Shown: positions 1 through 8,811, counted from the first letter of the stretch. The stretch: DNA of 64,000 nt from Hymenobacter sp. HSC-4F20 (GCF_019599275.1 NZ_JAHZTD010000002.1:1240001-1304000); one strand, 5' to 3'. Made by a program: numbers and translations. Notes: a model not told the origin generated them from the sequence alone.

Positions 1-508
1 GGAGGCCACCCTGGGTTTTCATGTGGCTGCGCAAGATGCCTTCCTCGGTGGCCCCCATGCGGCGCATGGCCTCGCGGCTCTGCCAGTTGCGGGCATCGGT
101 TTTCAGTTCCACCCGCTCGCAGCCCAGCTCCCCGAAGGCATACTTCAACAGCAGGTGCTTGGCGGCGCGGTTGAGGCCCGTGCGCTGATAGGCGCGGCCC
201 AGCCAGGTCCACCCAATTTCCAGGCGGCAGTCACCGAGGGCAATATTGCCGTAGCTGGTGCTACCCACTACGCGCCCCGTCTGCCGGTCCACAATGGCGA
301 AAGGGTAGCGCCGCCCCGCCTCCCGGTCGCGGACGCTCTGGGTAAGCCAAGCCGCTAGTTCCACGCTGTTCTGGGGCATGGGGGTGGTCGTGAATTGCCA
401 AATGGCCGGGTCGAAGGCTACCTCTTTCAGGTCGTCGAAGTCGGTGAGGTCGAGGGGGCGCAGGCGGACGCGGCTATTTTCCAGGGTAATACAGCGGGCG
501 AAATCCAT
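1..508 (-). CDS. GNAT-family N-acetyltransferase (RimJ/RimL-like), 3' end outside window
   Basis: The minus strand is open from an ATG at 508 through the left edge, so the C-terminus is missing. The visible 169 residues begin MDFARCITLENSRVRLRPL and show the usual order of the RimJ/RimL-type GNAT fold: an N-terminal 'RLRPL' strand, a central beta-strand with 'GSTSYGNIALGDCRLEIGWT' (acceptor side), and an acetyl-CoA binding segment 'RTGLNRAAKHLLLKYAF' followed by 'ERVELKTDARNWQSREAMRRMGA'. Families of this type acetylate N-termini of ribosomal proteins or small amines; the substrate cannot be read here. The next gene (DHH phosphoesterase) lies upstream on the same strand, 80 bases away. Confidence 0.85.
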   Translation of the reverse strand, partial: MDFARCITLENSRVRLRPLDLTDFDDLKEVAFDPAIWQFTTTPMPQNSVELAAWLTQSVRDREAGRRYPFAIVDRQTGRVVGSTSYGNIALGDCRLEIGWTWLGRAYQRTGLNRAAKHLLLKYAFGELGCERVELKTDARNWQSREAMRRMGATEEGILRSHMKTQGGL

Positions 509-588
509 GAGCAGGCTGGAAGAGGGAAGACAGCTCAAAGATAAAGCACAGATTCCCGCTGATTTGCATGATTTCGCTGATTATGCCG

Positions 589-1647
589 CTAGTAGCCCAG
601 GCCTTGCAGGAGCAGGGCATAGTCGGCAGCCGACAGGTGGCCGCCGCTGGCTTGGGGGTGGCCGTGGGCGAAATTGGCGGGCGGGGTAGCGCCTATCCGG
701 TCAAAGGCTGCCCGCAGCAGATCCGGAATGTGCAGGTTGCCGGCAGCCCGCCCCGAAATAGCCACCATGCCATCGGGCAAGTAACCGAGGTTAGCGCACA
801 ACACTACCCGGTCGGTGAGGCGGGAAATCCACTGCTGGGCAATAAGCGGATGGATCTGGCAGGGCGAGTTGATAGTGACAATGGCCACCGGAGCGGCCTC
901 GGGGCCTTTGGGCGGAAACTTGGGGGGTAGCTTACGCGCGGCAGCTAGGGCAGCAGCTACTTCGGCCCGGTAACCAGCCAATACTTCATCTTGAGCCAAG
1001 CCGCGCGGGTTGTTATCGTGGAGGAGGTAGCGCAGGGGCAGGGCCAGATCGAACTCTCCGGCCCGGCGAGCGGCGTTGCACATGGCCACTGCCTCTTTGA
1101 GCCACTTGGCCGTGTATTGCTTTTTGACTGCCGCCAATGGAGGCCAGGCGGCTTGGTCGCCCAAATCCGAGAGAACCCCAATAGCTGCTACCCACTGCAA
1201 ATCCGTCACGTCAGCTTCGGCGGCCAGCAACTCATACGCTAGCCAAGCCGAGCAGGGTACCGGGTCCAGGCCGTAGCCCGTCAGCACGGTGCCACCAGCT
1301 GGGGGCTCGCCTTCCGGGATGTGGTGGTCAACGTAAAGAACCGGCACGCCGTGGGCTTCCAGGGTGCCGTGGGCGTGCACGCCCAAATCGGTAACTATCA
1401 GGGCATCGGGCTTACGGGCCAGCAGCCGCTCGTGGGCGCCGGGCGTCAGGAAAGCGTTTTCGCCTTTGCCGGAGGGTAGTACCTCCACCTGCCAGCTCGG
1501 GTTGACGCGGTTCAGGCCGCGCCCGAACAGCGCGCCGGCCGCCAACCCATCGGCATCGAAATGGCAGAACACGATAAGGCGACCACCTTCTGGCACCTGG
1601 TCCAGGAAAGCACGAAAAGGTGCGACAAACTGCGGATACGCGGGCAT
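589..1647 (-). CDS. DHH-family phosphoesterase (RecJ/NrnA-like)
   Basis: A 352-residue protein with the DHH superfamily motifs in order: 'FCHFDADGLAAG' near residue 29 (motif I), 'VTDLGV' near 85 (motif II), 'VDHHIPEG' near 106 (the DHH motif itself) and 'GVLSDLGD' near 157 (motif IV). The C-terminal part carries a DHHA1-like region with 'ISGRAAGNLHIPDLLRAAF' and 'GHPQASGGHLS'. These proteins use Mn2+ to cleave phosphodiesters in single-stranded DNA, nano-RNA or cyclic dinucleotides. At 352 residues it is nearer NrnA/GdpP catalytic size than full RecJ, so the substrate is uncertain. A strong hairpin ends three bases before the ATG (see separate entry). Confidence 0.85.
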   Translation of the reverse strand: MPAYPQFVAPFRAFLDQVPEGGRLIVFCHFDADGLAAGALFGRGLNRVNPSWQVEVLPSGKGENAFLTPGAHERLLARKPDALIVTDLGVHAHGTLEAHGVPVLYVDHHIPEGEPPAGGTVLTGYGLDPVPCSAWLAYELLAAEADVTDLQWVAAIGVLSDLGDQAAWPPLAAVKKQYTAKWLKEAVAMCNAARRAGEFDLALPLRYLLHDNNPRGLAQDEVLAGYRAEVAAALAAARKLPPKFPPKGPEAAPVAIVTINSPCQIHPLIAQQWISRLTDRVVLCANLGYLPDGMVAISGRAAGNLHIPDLLRAAFDRIGATPPANFAHGHPQASGGHLSAADYALLLQGLGY

Positions 1648-1650
1648 GAA

Positions 1651-1684
1651 AACGGGCAGCCCGCATGGTAGCCGGCTGCCCGTT
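1651..1684 (-). promoter_or_regulatory. 11-bp hairpin directly before the DHH gene start
   Basis: The arms AACGGGCAGCC (1651-1661) and GGCTGCCCGTT (1674-1684) pair perfectly around a 12-base loop. On the minus strand the hairpin ends three bases before the DHH ATG and is followed by TTTTC. It could be the terminator of the upstream fumarase gene, whose stop is about 95 bases away, or a translation-blocking structure in the DHH leader. Seen in sequence; role inferred. Confidence 0.5.
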
Positions 1685-1736
1685 GTTCGTAAACTAAGCG
1701 GTGGAGGTTGTACGCTCCTAGACTATTAAGCCAGAC

Positions 1737-1768
1737 CTAGCTTCCCTCTTCAGAGAAGCTAGTTTTTT
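1737..1768 (+). terminator. Inverted repeat with T-run between fumarase and DHH genes
   Basis: CTAGCTTC (1737-1744) and GAAGCTAG (1755-1762) flank a 10-base loop, with TTTTTT at 1763-1768 on the plus strand. The T-run is on the wrong side for the minus-strand fumarase, so this would stop plus-strand (antisense) transcripts, or it is only a structural hairpin. Confidence 0.4.
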
Positions 1769-1779
1769 AGCCTCTGTTC

Positions 1780-3186
1780 TTACTTCTTGATTTCGCCTAC
1801 CATGTCCTCGGGCTTGAGCCACTCGTTGAACTGCTCCTCGGTGAGGTAGCCCAGTTGCAGAGCGGTTTCCTTGAGGGTTGAGCCGTTTTTGTGGGCCGTC
1901 TGGGCAATTTCGGCGGCTTTGTAGTAGCCGATGTGGGGATTCAGGGCCGTAACCAGCATCAACGACGAATCAACGTGCTTCTTGATGTTGGCTTCCAGGG
2001 GCTCGATGCCCACGGCGCACTTATCGTTGAACGACACGCACACGTCGCCGATGAGGCGGGCCGAGTGCAGGAAGTTGTAGATCATCAGGGGCTTGAACAC
2101 GTTCAGCTCGAAGTGGCCGTTCATGCCGCCGATGTTGATGGCTACATCATTGCCCATCACCTGGGCTGCTACCATGGTCATGGCCTCCGACTGGGTGGGG
2201 TTCACCTTGCCGGGCATGATGCTGGAGCCGGGCTCGTTATCGGGGATGTGCAGCTCGCCGATGCCGGCGCGCGGGCCCGAAGCCAGCAGACGGATGTCGT
2301 TGGCAATCTTCATCAAGGAGGCAGCAACGGTCTTGAGGGCGCCGTGGGCTTCCACAATGGCGTCGTGGGCGGCCAGGGCCTCAAACTTGTTTTCAGCCGT
2401 GATGAAGGGTAGGCCGGTGAGGTCGGCAATGTGCTTGGCCACGTTTTCGGAGTAGCCGGGAGGCGTGTTGATGCCGGTACCCACGGCCGTGCCGCCCAGG
2501 GCCAGCTCCGAGAGGTGAGCCAGCGTGTTTTTGATGGCGCGCAGACCGTGGTCGAGCTGCGACACGTAACCGCTGAACTCCTGCCCCACCGTGAGGGGGG
2601 TAGCATCCATGAGGTGAGTACGGCCGATTTTCACGATGTGCATGAACTGCTCGCTCTTGGCCCGCAGCGTGTCGCGCAGCTTCTCAATGCCGGGTATCGT
2701 CTTCTCTACCAGAATCTTGTAGGCCGCAATGTGCATAGCCGTCGGGAAGGTATCGTTCGAGCTCTGCGACTTGTTTACGTCGTCGTTAGGCGCCAGAAAC
2801 TTCTTCTCGTCGGAAAGCTGACCGCCGTTGAGCACGTGGCCGCGGTAGGCTACTACCTCGTTCACGTTCATATTGCTCTGGGTGCCCGAGCCGGTTTGCC
2901 ACACCACCAGCGGAAATTCCGCATCGAGCTTGCCTTCCAGGATTTCGTCGCAGACGCGGCCAATCAGCTCCGCTTTCTCGTCCGACAGAATACCGGCGTC
3001 GCGGTTGGTGAGGGCGGCGGCTTTCTTCAGGTAGGCGAAGGCGCGGATGATTTCCTTGGGCATCTTGTTGATGTCCTGGGCAATCTGGAAGTTATCGATG
3101 GAGCGCTGGGTTTGGGCGCCGTAGTAGGCGTCGGCCGGCACCTGCACGGTGCCCATGGTGTCTTTCTCGGTGCGAAACTGAGTCAT
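1780..3186 (-). CDS. fumC: Class II fumarate hydratase
   Basis: Catalyses reversible hydration of fumarate to L-malate in the TCA cycle, as a cytoplasmic homotetramer. The 468-residue product matches the usual length of class II fumarases. The superfamily signature [15 protein letters not shown] is clear, as are '[14 protein letters not shown]' (substrate-binding loop), '[20 protein letters not shown]' (catalytic His) and the fumarase-type N-terminus '[26 protein letters not shown]'. The open frame extends 24 residues upstream, but that extension has no family character, so the ATG at 3186 (MTQFRTEKD) was chosen. It is a single gene without visible partners. Confidence 0.96.
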   Translation of the reverse strand: MTQFRTEKDTMGTVQVPADAYYGAQTQRSIDNFQIAQDINKMPKEIIRAFAYLKKAAALTNRDAGILSDEKAELIGRVCDEILEGKLDAEFPLVVWQTGSGTQSNMNVNEVVAYRGHVLNGGQLSDEKKFLAPNDDVNKSQSSNDTFPTAMHIAAYKILVEKTIPGIEKLRDTLRAKSEQFMHIVKIGRTHLMDATPLTVGQEFSGYVSQLDHGLRAIKNTLAHLSELALGGTAVGTGINTPPGYSENVAKHIADLTGLPFITAENKFEALAAHDAIVEAHGALKTVAASLMKIANDIRLLASGPRAGIGELHIPDNEPGSSIMPGKVNPTQSEAMTMVAAQVMGNDVAINIGGMNGHFELNVFKPLMIYNFLHSARLIGDVCVSFNDKCAVGIEPLEANIKKHVDSSLMLVTALNPHIGYYKAAEIAQTAHKNGSTLKETALQLGYLTEEQFNEWLKPEDMVGEIKK

Positions 3187-3372
3187 GCTTCTAGTGGGGG
3201 AGAAGAGAATAAGGTGACAAGAAAGCGCGCGGCAAGCCGGCACGCCGCAAAAGTACACAACGGCATCCCGCCGTGCGCGGCCACCCCAAAATTCTGCCCC
3301 AGGTTCGCCCGGCTGCCTGCCCGCTGCCTACGTATAGGCTAGCTCAAGCATTCAATCTAGCTACTCCACGCC

Positions 3373-3678
3373 ATGAACAAGACTTTTGAATCGGAATCCG
3401 ACGCTCTGTCCGTGCAATCCGAAACGCCCACCACATCGCAGCCTGCTGCGGTAACACCGCCCGCCCAGGAAAACACGGCCCCCACGTCTCCTTCAGCCCA
3501 AAGCAATAACACCAGCTCCACTACCAGCTCCGATGACGAGCCACCCGTGCCTGTTGCCGGCAACGGCGCCCCCGACTACAGCCAGGTAGAAATTAAAACC
3601 GAGCCCGACCTGCCCCGCGAAGTAACGCCCGGCGGCAGCGCCACTGCCCCGGAAAGCGGCGGCGGCTACAGCAACTAG
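3373..3678 (+). CDS. Hypothetical low-complexity protein
   Basis: A 101-residue protein rich in Ser, Thr, Pro, Glu and Ala, with no hydrophobic segment and no recognisable domain; it is probably disordered. Codon use resembles neighbouring genes and it ends about 85 bases before a clear terminator, which supports a real gene. It resembles in style the two disordered proteins at 43.6-44.4 kb but shares no obvious motif with them. No function can be given. Confidence 0.55.
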   Translation: MNKTFESESDALSVQSETPTTSQPAAVTPPAQENTAPTSPSAQSNNTSSTTSSDDEPPVPVAGNGAPDYSQVEIKTEPDLPREVTPGGSATAPESGGGYSN

Positions 3679-3764
3679 CAGTGAGTTAGTAATTGACTGA
3701 TTAAGTGATGTGTCATGACGAGGTCACCACTCTATCTGTCCTCCCTGCTTAAAGCCTGATAAAG

Positions 3765-3802
3765 AGAGAAGCCCTTGATGTTCGCACGTCAAGGGCTTCT
3801 CT
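3765..3802. terminator. Bidirectional-looking intrinsic terminator
   Basis: Perfect 14-bp arms AGAGAAGCCCTTGA (3765-3778) and TCAAGGGCTTCTCT (3789-3802) around a 10-base loop, followed by AATTTTT on the plus strand. It lies between the convergent small plus-strand gene and the minus-strand anti-sigma/TonB gene. Confidence 0.75.
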
Positions 3803-3871
3803 AATTTTTAAGGGGTAGTACTGCGTGAAGGAAGAATGGCTTCAGCTCCGACTCGTTAAAACACGCCGCTT

Positions 3872-5290
3872 TTACCGGTCTTCCATCTTGAACGGCACCG
3901 TGATTTCGACGGTACGGGCCGTGCGGCGGCCGTTCTGGATGGCGGGAAACCAGGCGGGGCCTTCCTGCAGCAGCCGGATGGCTTCGGCGTCGCACTCCTC
4001 TGAAAGCTTCTTCACCACTTTGATATCCGACAGCTTACCATCGACACCCACTACAAACCGGAGTTTTACGTTGCCCTCGCGCCGGTCTTCCAGGGCTTTT
4101 TCGGGGTAGTCGAGGCTGTCGCGCAGGTATTTCTTGAGGCCGGCGTAGCCCCCGGCCGGCATGGCCCCTACCGACATGGGAGCCGGCGGCGCGTCGCGGC
4201 GCACGACCACTACCTCACTGAGCTGCCGGGAGTCGGGGGCTAATGCCAAGGCCAGATTGGTAGGCTCGGCCGGGACGGGCACTGCCTGCGCCGCATATCC
4301 CACAGAGCTGACCACCAGTTGTTTCGCCGTGGCGGGCACAACGAGACTAAATGACCCATCGGCCGCCGTTACGGTGCCCGTCGTAGTGCCCTCAACCAGG
4401 ACGGTAGCCCCAGCCATTCCTTCTCCCGAAGATTTATCAGTAATACGCCCCTGCACCAGCCTGGTGCCAGCTACCATTGGGGCCGCGGCCGAAGCCACAG
4501 CCGCCATTTTCCGCCTCGCCGCGGCGGGCGAACCTGCTATGGGTAGGGCGGCTTGTGGGGTAGCTACGGCGTACTCTTTGGCTTCAGCAGACGCGGTAGT
4601 AGCAGCGGAGTCCATCATGGAGCCTATCTTCATTATCGCACTACAATCACGTAGTTCTTCTGCGTCTATAAACTCAGAAGGAGGATAAGGAGCATCTTGC
4701 ATAGACATCCGCTTGCGACTTCGACTCAGGTGCCCGGCGGAGCGCCGCAGCGGTAAGGACGTACGGGAGGAAGAAGTCGGTTCTGCTGCAATAGTTGCTA
4801 CTTCCGGAGCACTGGCAGCAGAACCGGCTTCTGGTGTTATCAGCTTTGGGGTAGTGGGAGCAATGGGAGCCGTAGCAATTGCTGCGCGCTGCCCAGCCAC
4901 CGGCCGCGAGGCCGTGCTCAGCGGGACCGGGCGCAGCAGGGCAAACCACACCACAGCGGCCCCGAGGGTGAGTAAGAGCACGGCCGCGGCCGCCAGCTGC
5001 TGCCAGGCCAGGCCCAAGGCCGGCTTGGGCTTTGACTCCGTGGCGAGTTCCTCCACGCGGGCTCCGAGGCGCCGGCGCAGGTCAGCCATACTTGCATCCG
5101 TAACGGCGGCGGGCTGCAGCTCCAGGCCTTCCAGGATGTCGGCGCAATCGGTGCAGTCAAGGGTGTGGGCTTCTACCTGGTGCTGCTCGGCGGGCGTTAG
5201 GGCTCCGGCCGCGTACTGGCGCAGCACCTCCACCGGCAGGTGCCGGCTGGCGGGAGGGGTAGGCTCAGAAGCAAGGTTAGGGCGAAGCAT
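3872..5290 (-). CDS. Anti-sigma zinc finger / carboxypeptidase-D / TonB C-terminal fusion
   Basis: A 472-residue three-part protein. The N-terminal cytoplasmic part has 'HQVEAHTLDCTDCADIL', an H-x3-C-x2-C zinc-binding anti-sigma motif, near residue 40. One membrane segment follows (LAAAAVLLLTLGAAVVWFALL, about residues 100-120). After a long linker comes a carboxypeptidase regulatory-like repeat (VQGRITDKSSGEGMAGATV... to ...SSVGYAAQAVPV) ending in 'RQLSEVVVVRRD', then a TonB C-terminal domain (GLKKYLRDSLDYPEKAL ... VEITVPFKM). The start was placed at the ATG 5290 (MLRPNLASEP), which overlaps the upstream sigma gene by 14 bases and implies coupling. It probably holds the sigma factor and responds through its periplasmic domains; that link is inferred. 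Confidence 0.85.
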   Translation of the reverse strand: MLRPNLASEPTPPASRHLPVEVLRQYAAGALTPAEQHQVEAHTLDCTDCADILEGLELQPAAVTDASMADLRRRLGARVEELATESKPKPALGLAWQQLAAAAVLLLTLGAAVVWFALLRPVPLSTASRPVAGQRAAIATAPIAPTTPKLITPEAGSAASAPEVATIAAEPTSSSRTSLPLRRSAGHLSRSRKRMSMQDAPYPPSEFIDAEELRDCSAIMKIGSMMDSAATTASAEAKEYAVATPQAALPIAGSPAAARRKMAAVASAAAPMVAGTRLVQGRITDKSSGEGMAGATVLVEGTTTGTVTAADGSFSLVVPATAKQLVVSSVGYAAQAVPVPAEPTNLALALAPDSRQLSEVVVVRRDAPPAPMSVGAMPAGGYAGLKKYLRDSLDYPEKALEDRREGNVKLRFVVGVDGKLSDIKVVKKLSEECDAEAIRLLQEGPAWFPAIQNGRRTARTVEITVPFKMEDR

Positions 5291-5912
5291 TGGAGGCAGC
5301 AGTGGTTTCGAGGTGGCGGCGCAGGTTGCGCTTGCCATTTTGGAGGTGACTTTTAACCGCGTTCAGGTCAAAGCCCGTGAGGTCGGCAATGTCGCGGTAG
5401 CATTTCTTTTCGAGGTAAAACAGCTCCAGACATCGTCGTTGGCCCGGAGGTAACTCGGCCAGGGCATGCTCCAGCTGCTGGAGCTGCTGTTCGTGGAGGT
5501 CGGCTTCGGTGGGGTCATCTTCTGCCAGATGCCGGGCCGCGGCCGATTCCATACCGGCGGCATCGGGAAAGTGCACCACCAGCGCCCCACCCCCCGCAGG
5601 ACCAGCCCGCTGCCGGGCTCGTAGCACCATCAGGCAATGGTTGCGGGCCGTGGCGTGCAGCCAGGGTGCGAAGTTCTCCACCTCATGCTGGCGCAGCTTA
5701 CTTACCAATTGCTCAAATAGTTGCATTACGGCATCCTTGGCGTCTTCCTCGTCGCGGAGGTAGCGGCGGCTGATGGCCAGCACCTCGGTCATGTGCCGGT
5801 CGTAGAGCGCGCCCAGGTCGTGCACGTCGCCCGCGGCATGGTAGCGCCGGAGCAGCTCCGCATCGGAGAGCTCGGCAGCAGGCGCAGGACGGCGGGAGCG
5901 ACGAAAGAACAT
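5277..5912 (-). CDS. ECF-type RNA polymerase sigma factor
   Basis: A 211-residue sigma-70 family protein. Region 2 runs from 'LGALYDRHMTEVLAISRRYL' through 'EEDAKDAVMQLFEQLVSKL' to 'NFAPWLHATARNHCLMVLRARQR'. Region 4 has 'ALAELPPGQRRCLELFYLEKKCYRDIADLTGFDLNAVKSHLQNGKRNLRR', the helix-turn-helix that reads the -35 element. Regions 1 and 3 are absent, as in ECF factors. The start ATG at 5912 gives a basic N-terminus. It overlaps by 14 bases the downstream gene, which encodes an anti-sigma-like membrane protein, so the two form a typical sigma/anti-sigma unit. Target genes are not visible; the divergent secreted VWA gene is a candidate. Confidence 0.9.
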   Translation of the reverse strand: MFFRRSRRPAPAAELSDAELLRRYHAAGDVHDLGALYDRHMTEVLAISRRYLRDEEDAKDAVMQLFEQLVSKLRQHEVENFAPWLHATARNHCLMVLRARQRAGPAGGGALVVHFPDAAGMESAAARHLAEDDPTEADLHEQQLQQLEHALAELPPGQRRCLELFYLEKKCYRDIADLTGFDLNAVKSHLQNGKRNLRRHLETTAASNASP

Positions 5913-6095
5913 ACCAGGGCAAAAGGGCCAGAACCGAAAGCTACGCTTTCAGGCCGGAAAAGCATGGAATTGTCTACCCGGAAACCCCAATCGGGAGCCG
6001 AAAAGAAAAGCCTGGAAAAATATTTTTTGGCAGCCGTGTGGAATCCGTTGGCGGGCTGCATCTGAAAGGCAAGTTGCTACCCTCACGCCCCGGTT

Positions 6096-6383
6096 ATGTC
6101 GCCTCACCATCCTTTCCTGCTTGGCTCAACGCTGGTTCTGCTGCTCAGCCAGCCGGTGCGGGCTCAACTCCCTACCCCACCCGACACGCTGAACTCTTCA
6201 GCCCCAGCAACAGCTGCCCGCCCTTCGCCGGTGCTGCCATGGTGGCTGCCCAACGCCCAGGAGTGCGCCGGCATCCGGGCGGAAGAAGCCCGCACGGCGC
6301 CCCGGCAGGCCCAGCGCCGGGAAAAGAAGCTACGGCGTTGGGCCGCAGAACAGCCCGAACCAACCAGAGCACCCGAACCATAA
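6096..6383 (+). CDS. Small secreted hypothetical protein
   Basis: A 95-residue product beginning MSPHHPFLLGSTLVLLLSQPVRAQ, a convincing signal peptide with an A-x-A-type cleavage site, followed by a Pro-rich middle and a basic, Arg/Glu-rich tail. No family recognised. It sits between the divergent sigma factor and the VWA gene. An overlapping longer frame (6038-6430) lacks a signal peptide and is less likely. Confidence 0.5.
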   Translation: MSPHHPFLLGSTLVLLLSQPVRAQLPTPPDTLNSSAPATAARPSPVLPWWLPNAQECAGIRAEEARTAPRQAQRREKKLRRWAAEQPEPTRAPEP

Positions 6384-6502
6384 TGGTTTCTGACCTGGCT
6401 GAGGCCATTATGCCGAGGCCTTTCACTTAGCTGTTTCGCCCCCGGTAGTAGGTCCTGAGTCCGTCGTCGATTTCTATTCTTTCACTTCTATTCCTATCAG
6501 CC

Positions 6503-8521
6503 ATGCACCATTTCCTGTATTGCACCGTGGCGGCCAGCCTGCTCACCGGTTCACCAGTTCAAGCCCAGCAGCCTGCTCCCGCGCGCTACCACGTACAGAA
6601 TCCTGCTACCCAATCCTTTGTGGAAGGTCAGGTGATTGATGCCAGCACCAAGCGAGGATTGCCAGGCGTCACGGTACTGGTAAAAGGCACCCGAAACGGT
6701 ACTACCACCACTCCGAAAGGGTATTTTCAGCTAGCGTTAAAAGCGGAGCATCAGGTGCTGGTTTTCAGCTCAATCGGCTACGTAACGCGGGAGCTAACCC
6801 TGCGTCCGGGCCAGACGAAGCTGCCTACCATTGCACTCCAGCCAGATAAGCGGCAGCTCAACGAAGTAGTGGTTACCGGCAAAGCCAAGCCGCGGGCTAC
6901 CCGTCCGGCTTCGCCGAAAAGCCGCAAGCAACAAGCTGAAACAGTAGCCGGCAACACCGATAATCCGGCGGACTTGGCCGGGCTAGAACCTGGCGAGGGC
7001 ACCTCTGCCGTAGAGCAAGTTCTGCAGGGCCGCGTCGCCGGCGTAGCTATCAGCCCAGGCTACGTAATGCCCCACCCCGAACCTGGCGCTGGCGAAACTT
7101 ACGCCACCCTCGCCGAAAACGGCTTTCATAGCGTCGCCAAGGATCCACTAAGCACTTTTAGCATTGATGTGGATGCGGCCAGCTACAGCAACGTACGCCG
7201 CTTTTTGCTGCAGGGCCAGTTCCCTCCGCGCGATGCGGTACGCACCGAGGAGCTGATCAACTACTTCCAGTACGACTACCCCGCCCCGGCCCCTACCTCC
7301 TCCGAACCTTTCCGGGTAGTTACGGAGCAGGCCCAGTGCCCCTGGAACCCTGAGCACCAGTTGGTGCAGGTGGCACTGCAGGGCCGCAAAGTAGCTACCG
7401 AGAACCTGCCGCCGGCCAACCTGGTGTTCCTGGTAGATGTGTCGGGCTCGATGATGGGCGAGGACCGGCTGGGCCTAGTGCAGCAGAGCTTACGGCTACT
7501 GACCAAAGAGTTGCGCCCCCAAGATAAGGTAGCACTGGTAGTATACGCCGGAGCCGCTGGGCTGGTGCTGCCGCCTACCCCCGGCTCCCGCCGCCCCGCC
7601 ATCCTGGCGGCCATCGACCAGTTGCAGGCGGGCGGCTCCACGGCCGGCGGGGCGGGCCTACGCCTGGCCTACCAGGTAGCCCGCCAGAACTTTAATAAGG
7701 AAGGCAACAACCGGGTTATCCTCTGCACCGACGGCGACTTCAACGTGGGCGAGCAAAGCGACGCGGCTATGGAAAGCCTCATTACGCAGGAGCGCGAGTC
7801 CGGCGTGTTCCTGACCGTGCTGGGGGTAGGCGAAGGCAACTATCAGGACAAGAAAATGGAGCTGCTGGCCGACAAAGGCAACGGCAACTACGCCTACCTC
7901 GATAACCTCGACGAAGCCCGGCGGGTACTGGTGCAGCAGTTTGGCGGCACGCTGTTCACCATTGCCAAAGACGTGAAGCTACAAGTGGAGTTCAACCCGG
8001 CGCGGGTGCGGGAGTACCGCCTGGTAGGCTACGAAAATCGCCTGCTGGCTGCCGAGGACTTCAACAACGACCGCAAAGACGCCGGCGAGCTAGGCTCAGG
8101 CCACACCGTTACGGCCCTCTATGAGGTAGTGCCCGTGGGCGCCCGCCCCACCGTGGACCCGCTCAAATACCAGCCGGCTCCCACTCCTAAAGCCCCGGCC
8201 GCGGCGGAGTTGCTTACGGTAAAGCTGCGCTACAAGCAGCCCCAGGGCAGCAAAAGTCAGCTTCTGGAGCAAACGCTAGCAGGTGCTCCTCGCCCCCTAC
8301 CTGAGGCCAGTGAAAACCTGCGCTTTGCGGCGGCAGTGGCCCAGTTCGGGATGCTGCTGCGCCAGAGCGAGTACCGGGGTTCCGCTACCTGGGAATCGAC
8401 GGCACGGCTGGCGGAAGGGGCCAAGCAGTTCGACCCCGATGGCTACCGCGCCGAGCTGGTGCGCCTGGTTAAGCTGGCAGCCGGCCTGCGCCCCAGCCCG
8501 GTGGAAGTAGGCGCGCGGTAA
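6503..8521 (+). CDS. Secreted VWA-domain protein of the YfbK type with carboxypeptidase-D N-domain
   Basis: A 672-residue exported protein. A signal peptide (to ...TGSPVQAQ) is followed by a carboxypeptidase regulatory-like repeat (EGQVIDASTKRGLPGVTVLV ... SSIGYVTRELTL) that ends in 'RQLNEVVVTGK', a motif also found in the nearby anti-sigma/TonB fusion. Next comes the YfbK-type pre-VWA region (STFSIDVDAASYSNVRRFL), then a von Willebrand A domain with an intact MIDAS start DVSGSMMGEDR near residue 313, and a C-terminal YfbK-family domain (KLQVEFNPARVREYRLVGYENRLL). VWA domains bind partners through a metal ion. The ligand is unknown. It is transcribed away from the sigma/anti-sigma pair. Confidence 0.87.
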   Translation: MHHFLYCTVAASLLTGSPVQAQQPAPARYHVQNPATQSFVEGQVIDASTKRGLPGVTVLVKGTRNGTTTTPKGYFQLALKAEHQVLVFSSIGYVTRELTLRPGQTKLPTIALQPDKRQLNEVVVTGKAKPRATRPASPKSRKQQAETVAGNTDNPADLAGLEPGEGTSAVEQVLQGRVAGVAISPGYVMPHPEPGAGETYATLAENGFHSVAKDPLSTFSIDVDAASYSNVRRFLLQGQFPPRDAVRTEELINYFQYDYPAPAPTSSEPFRVVTEQAQCPWNPEHQLVQVALQGRKVATENLPPANLVFLVDVSGSMMGEDRLGLVQQSLRLLTKELRPQDKVALVVYAGAAGLVLPPTPGSRRPAILAAIDQLQAGGSTAGGAGLRLAYQVARQNFNKEGNNRVILCTDGDFNVGEQSDAAMESLITQERESGVFLTVLGVGEGNYQDKKMELLADKGNGNYAYLDNLDEARRVLVQQFGGTLFTIAKDVKLQVEFNPARVREYRLVGYENRLLAAEDFNNDRKDAGELGSGHTVTALYEVVPVGARPTVDPLKYQPAPTPKAPAAAELLTVKLRYKQPQGSKSQLLEQTLAGAPRPLPEASENLRFAAAVAQFGMLLRQSEYRGSATWESTARLAEGAKQFDPDGYRAELVRLVKLAAGLRPSPVEVGAR

Positions 8522-8580
8522 CAAGCAGCACCACTTACCCAGGAAGCCAGTCAATTATTAACCAGCAGACTATCAACTAA

Positions 8581-8782
8581 ATGCAACCCTTCCCCCTGGC
8601 TCTGGCTCCTGCTCTTGGCAGAGCCCTGCGCTAGTCTGTTTGCTCCTTTTACTACCTCTTATTCTATCCCCGAAGTCGGCCCACCATCACTCACTTGCAG
8701 CCTGGAAGCGCGGTTGCAGACGCGCCGCCGTAAGCGCCGCCGGGCCGACTTCGGCTTTCTCCTGATTCCGTGTGTTGTATAG
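8581..8782 (+). pseudogene. Possible frameshifted small secreted protein
   Basis: The ATG at 8581 opens a 17-codon frame that stops early. The +1 frame is open from before the ATG to TAG at 8780 and encodes a signal-peptide-like stretch 'WLWLLLLAEPCASLFAPF' and a very basic tail 'RLQTRRRKRRRADFGF'. Removing one C from the CCCCC run at 8592-8596 would join the ATG to this frame. It may be a decayed gene, a sequencing error or chance. Low confidence. Confidence 0.3.
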
Positions 8783-8811
8783 CTGTCGACTGTATTGCCT
8801 GTGTAGATAAA

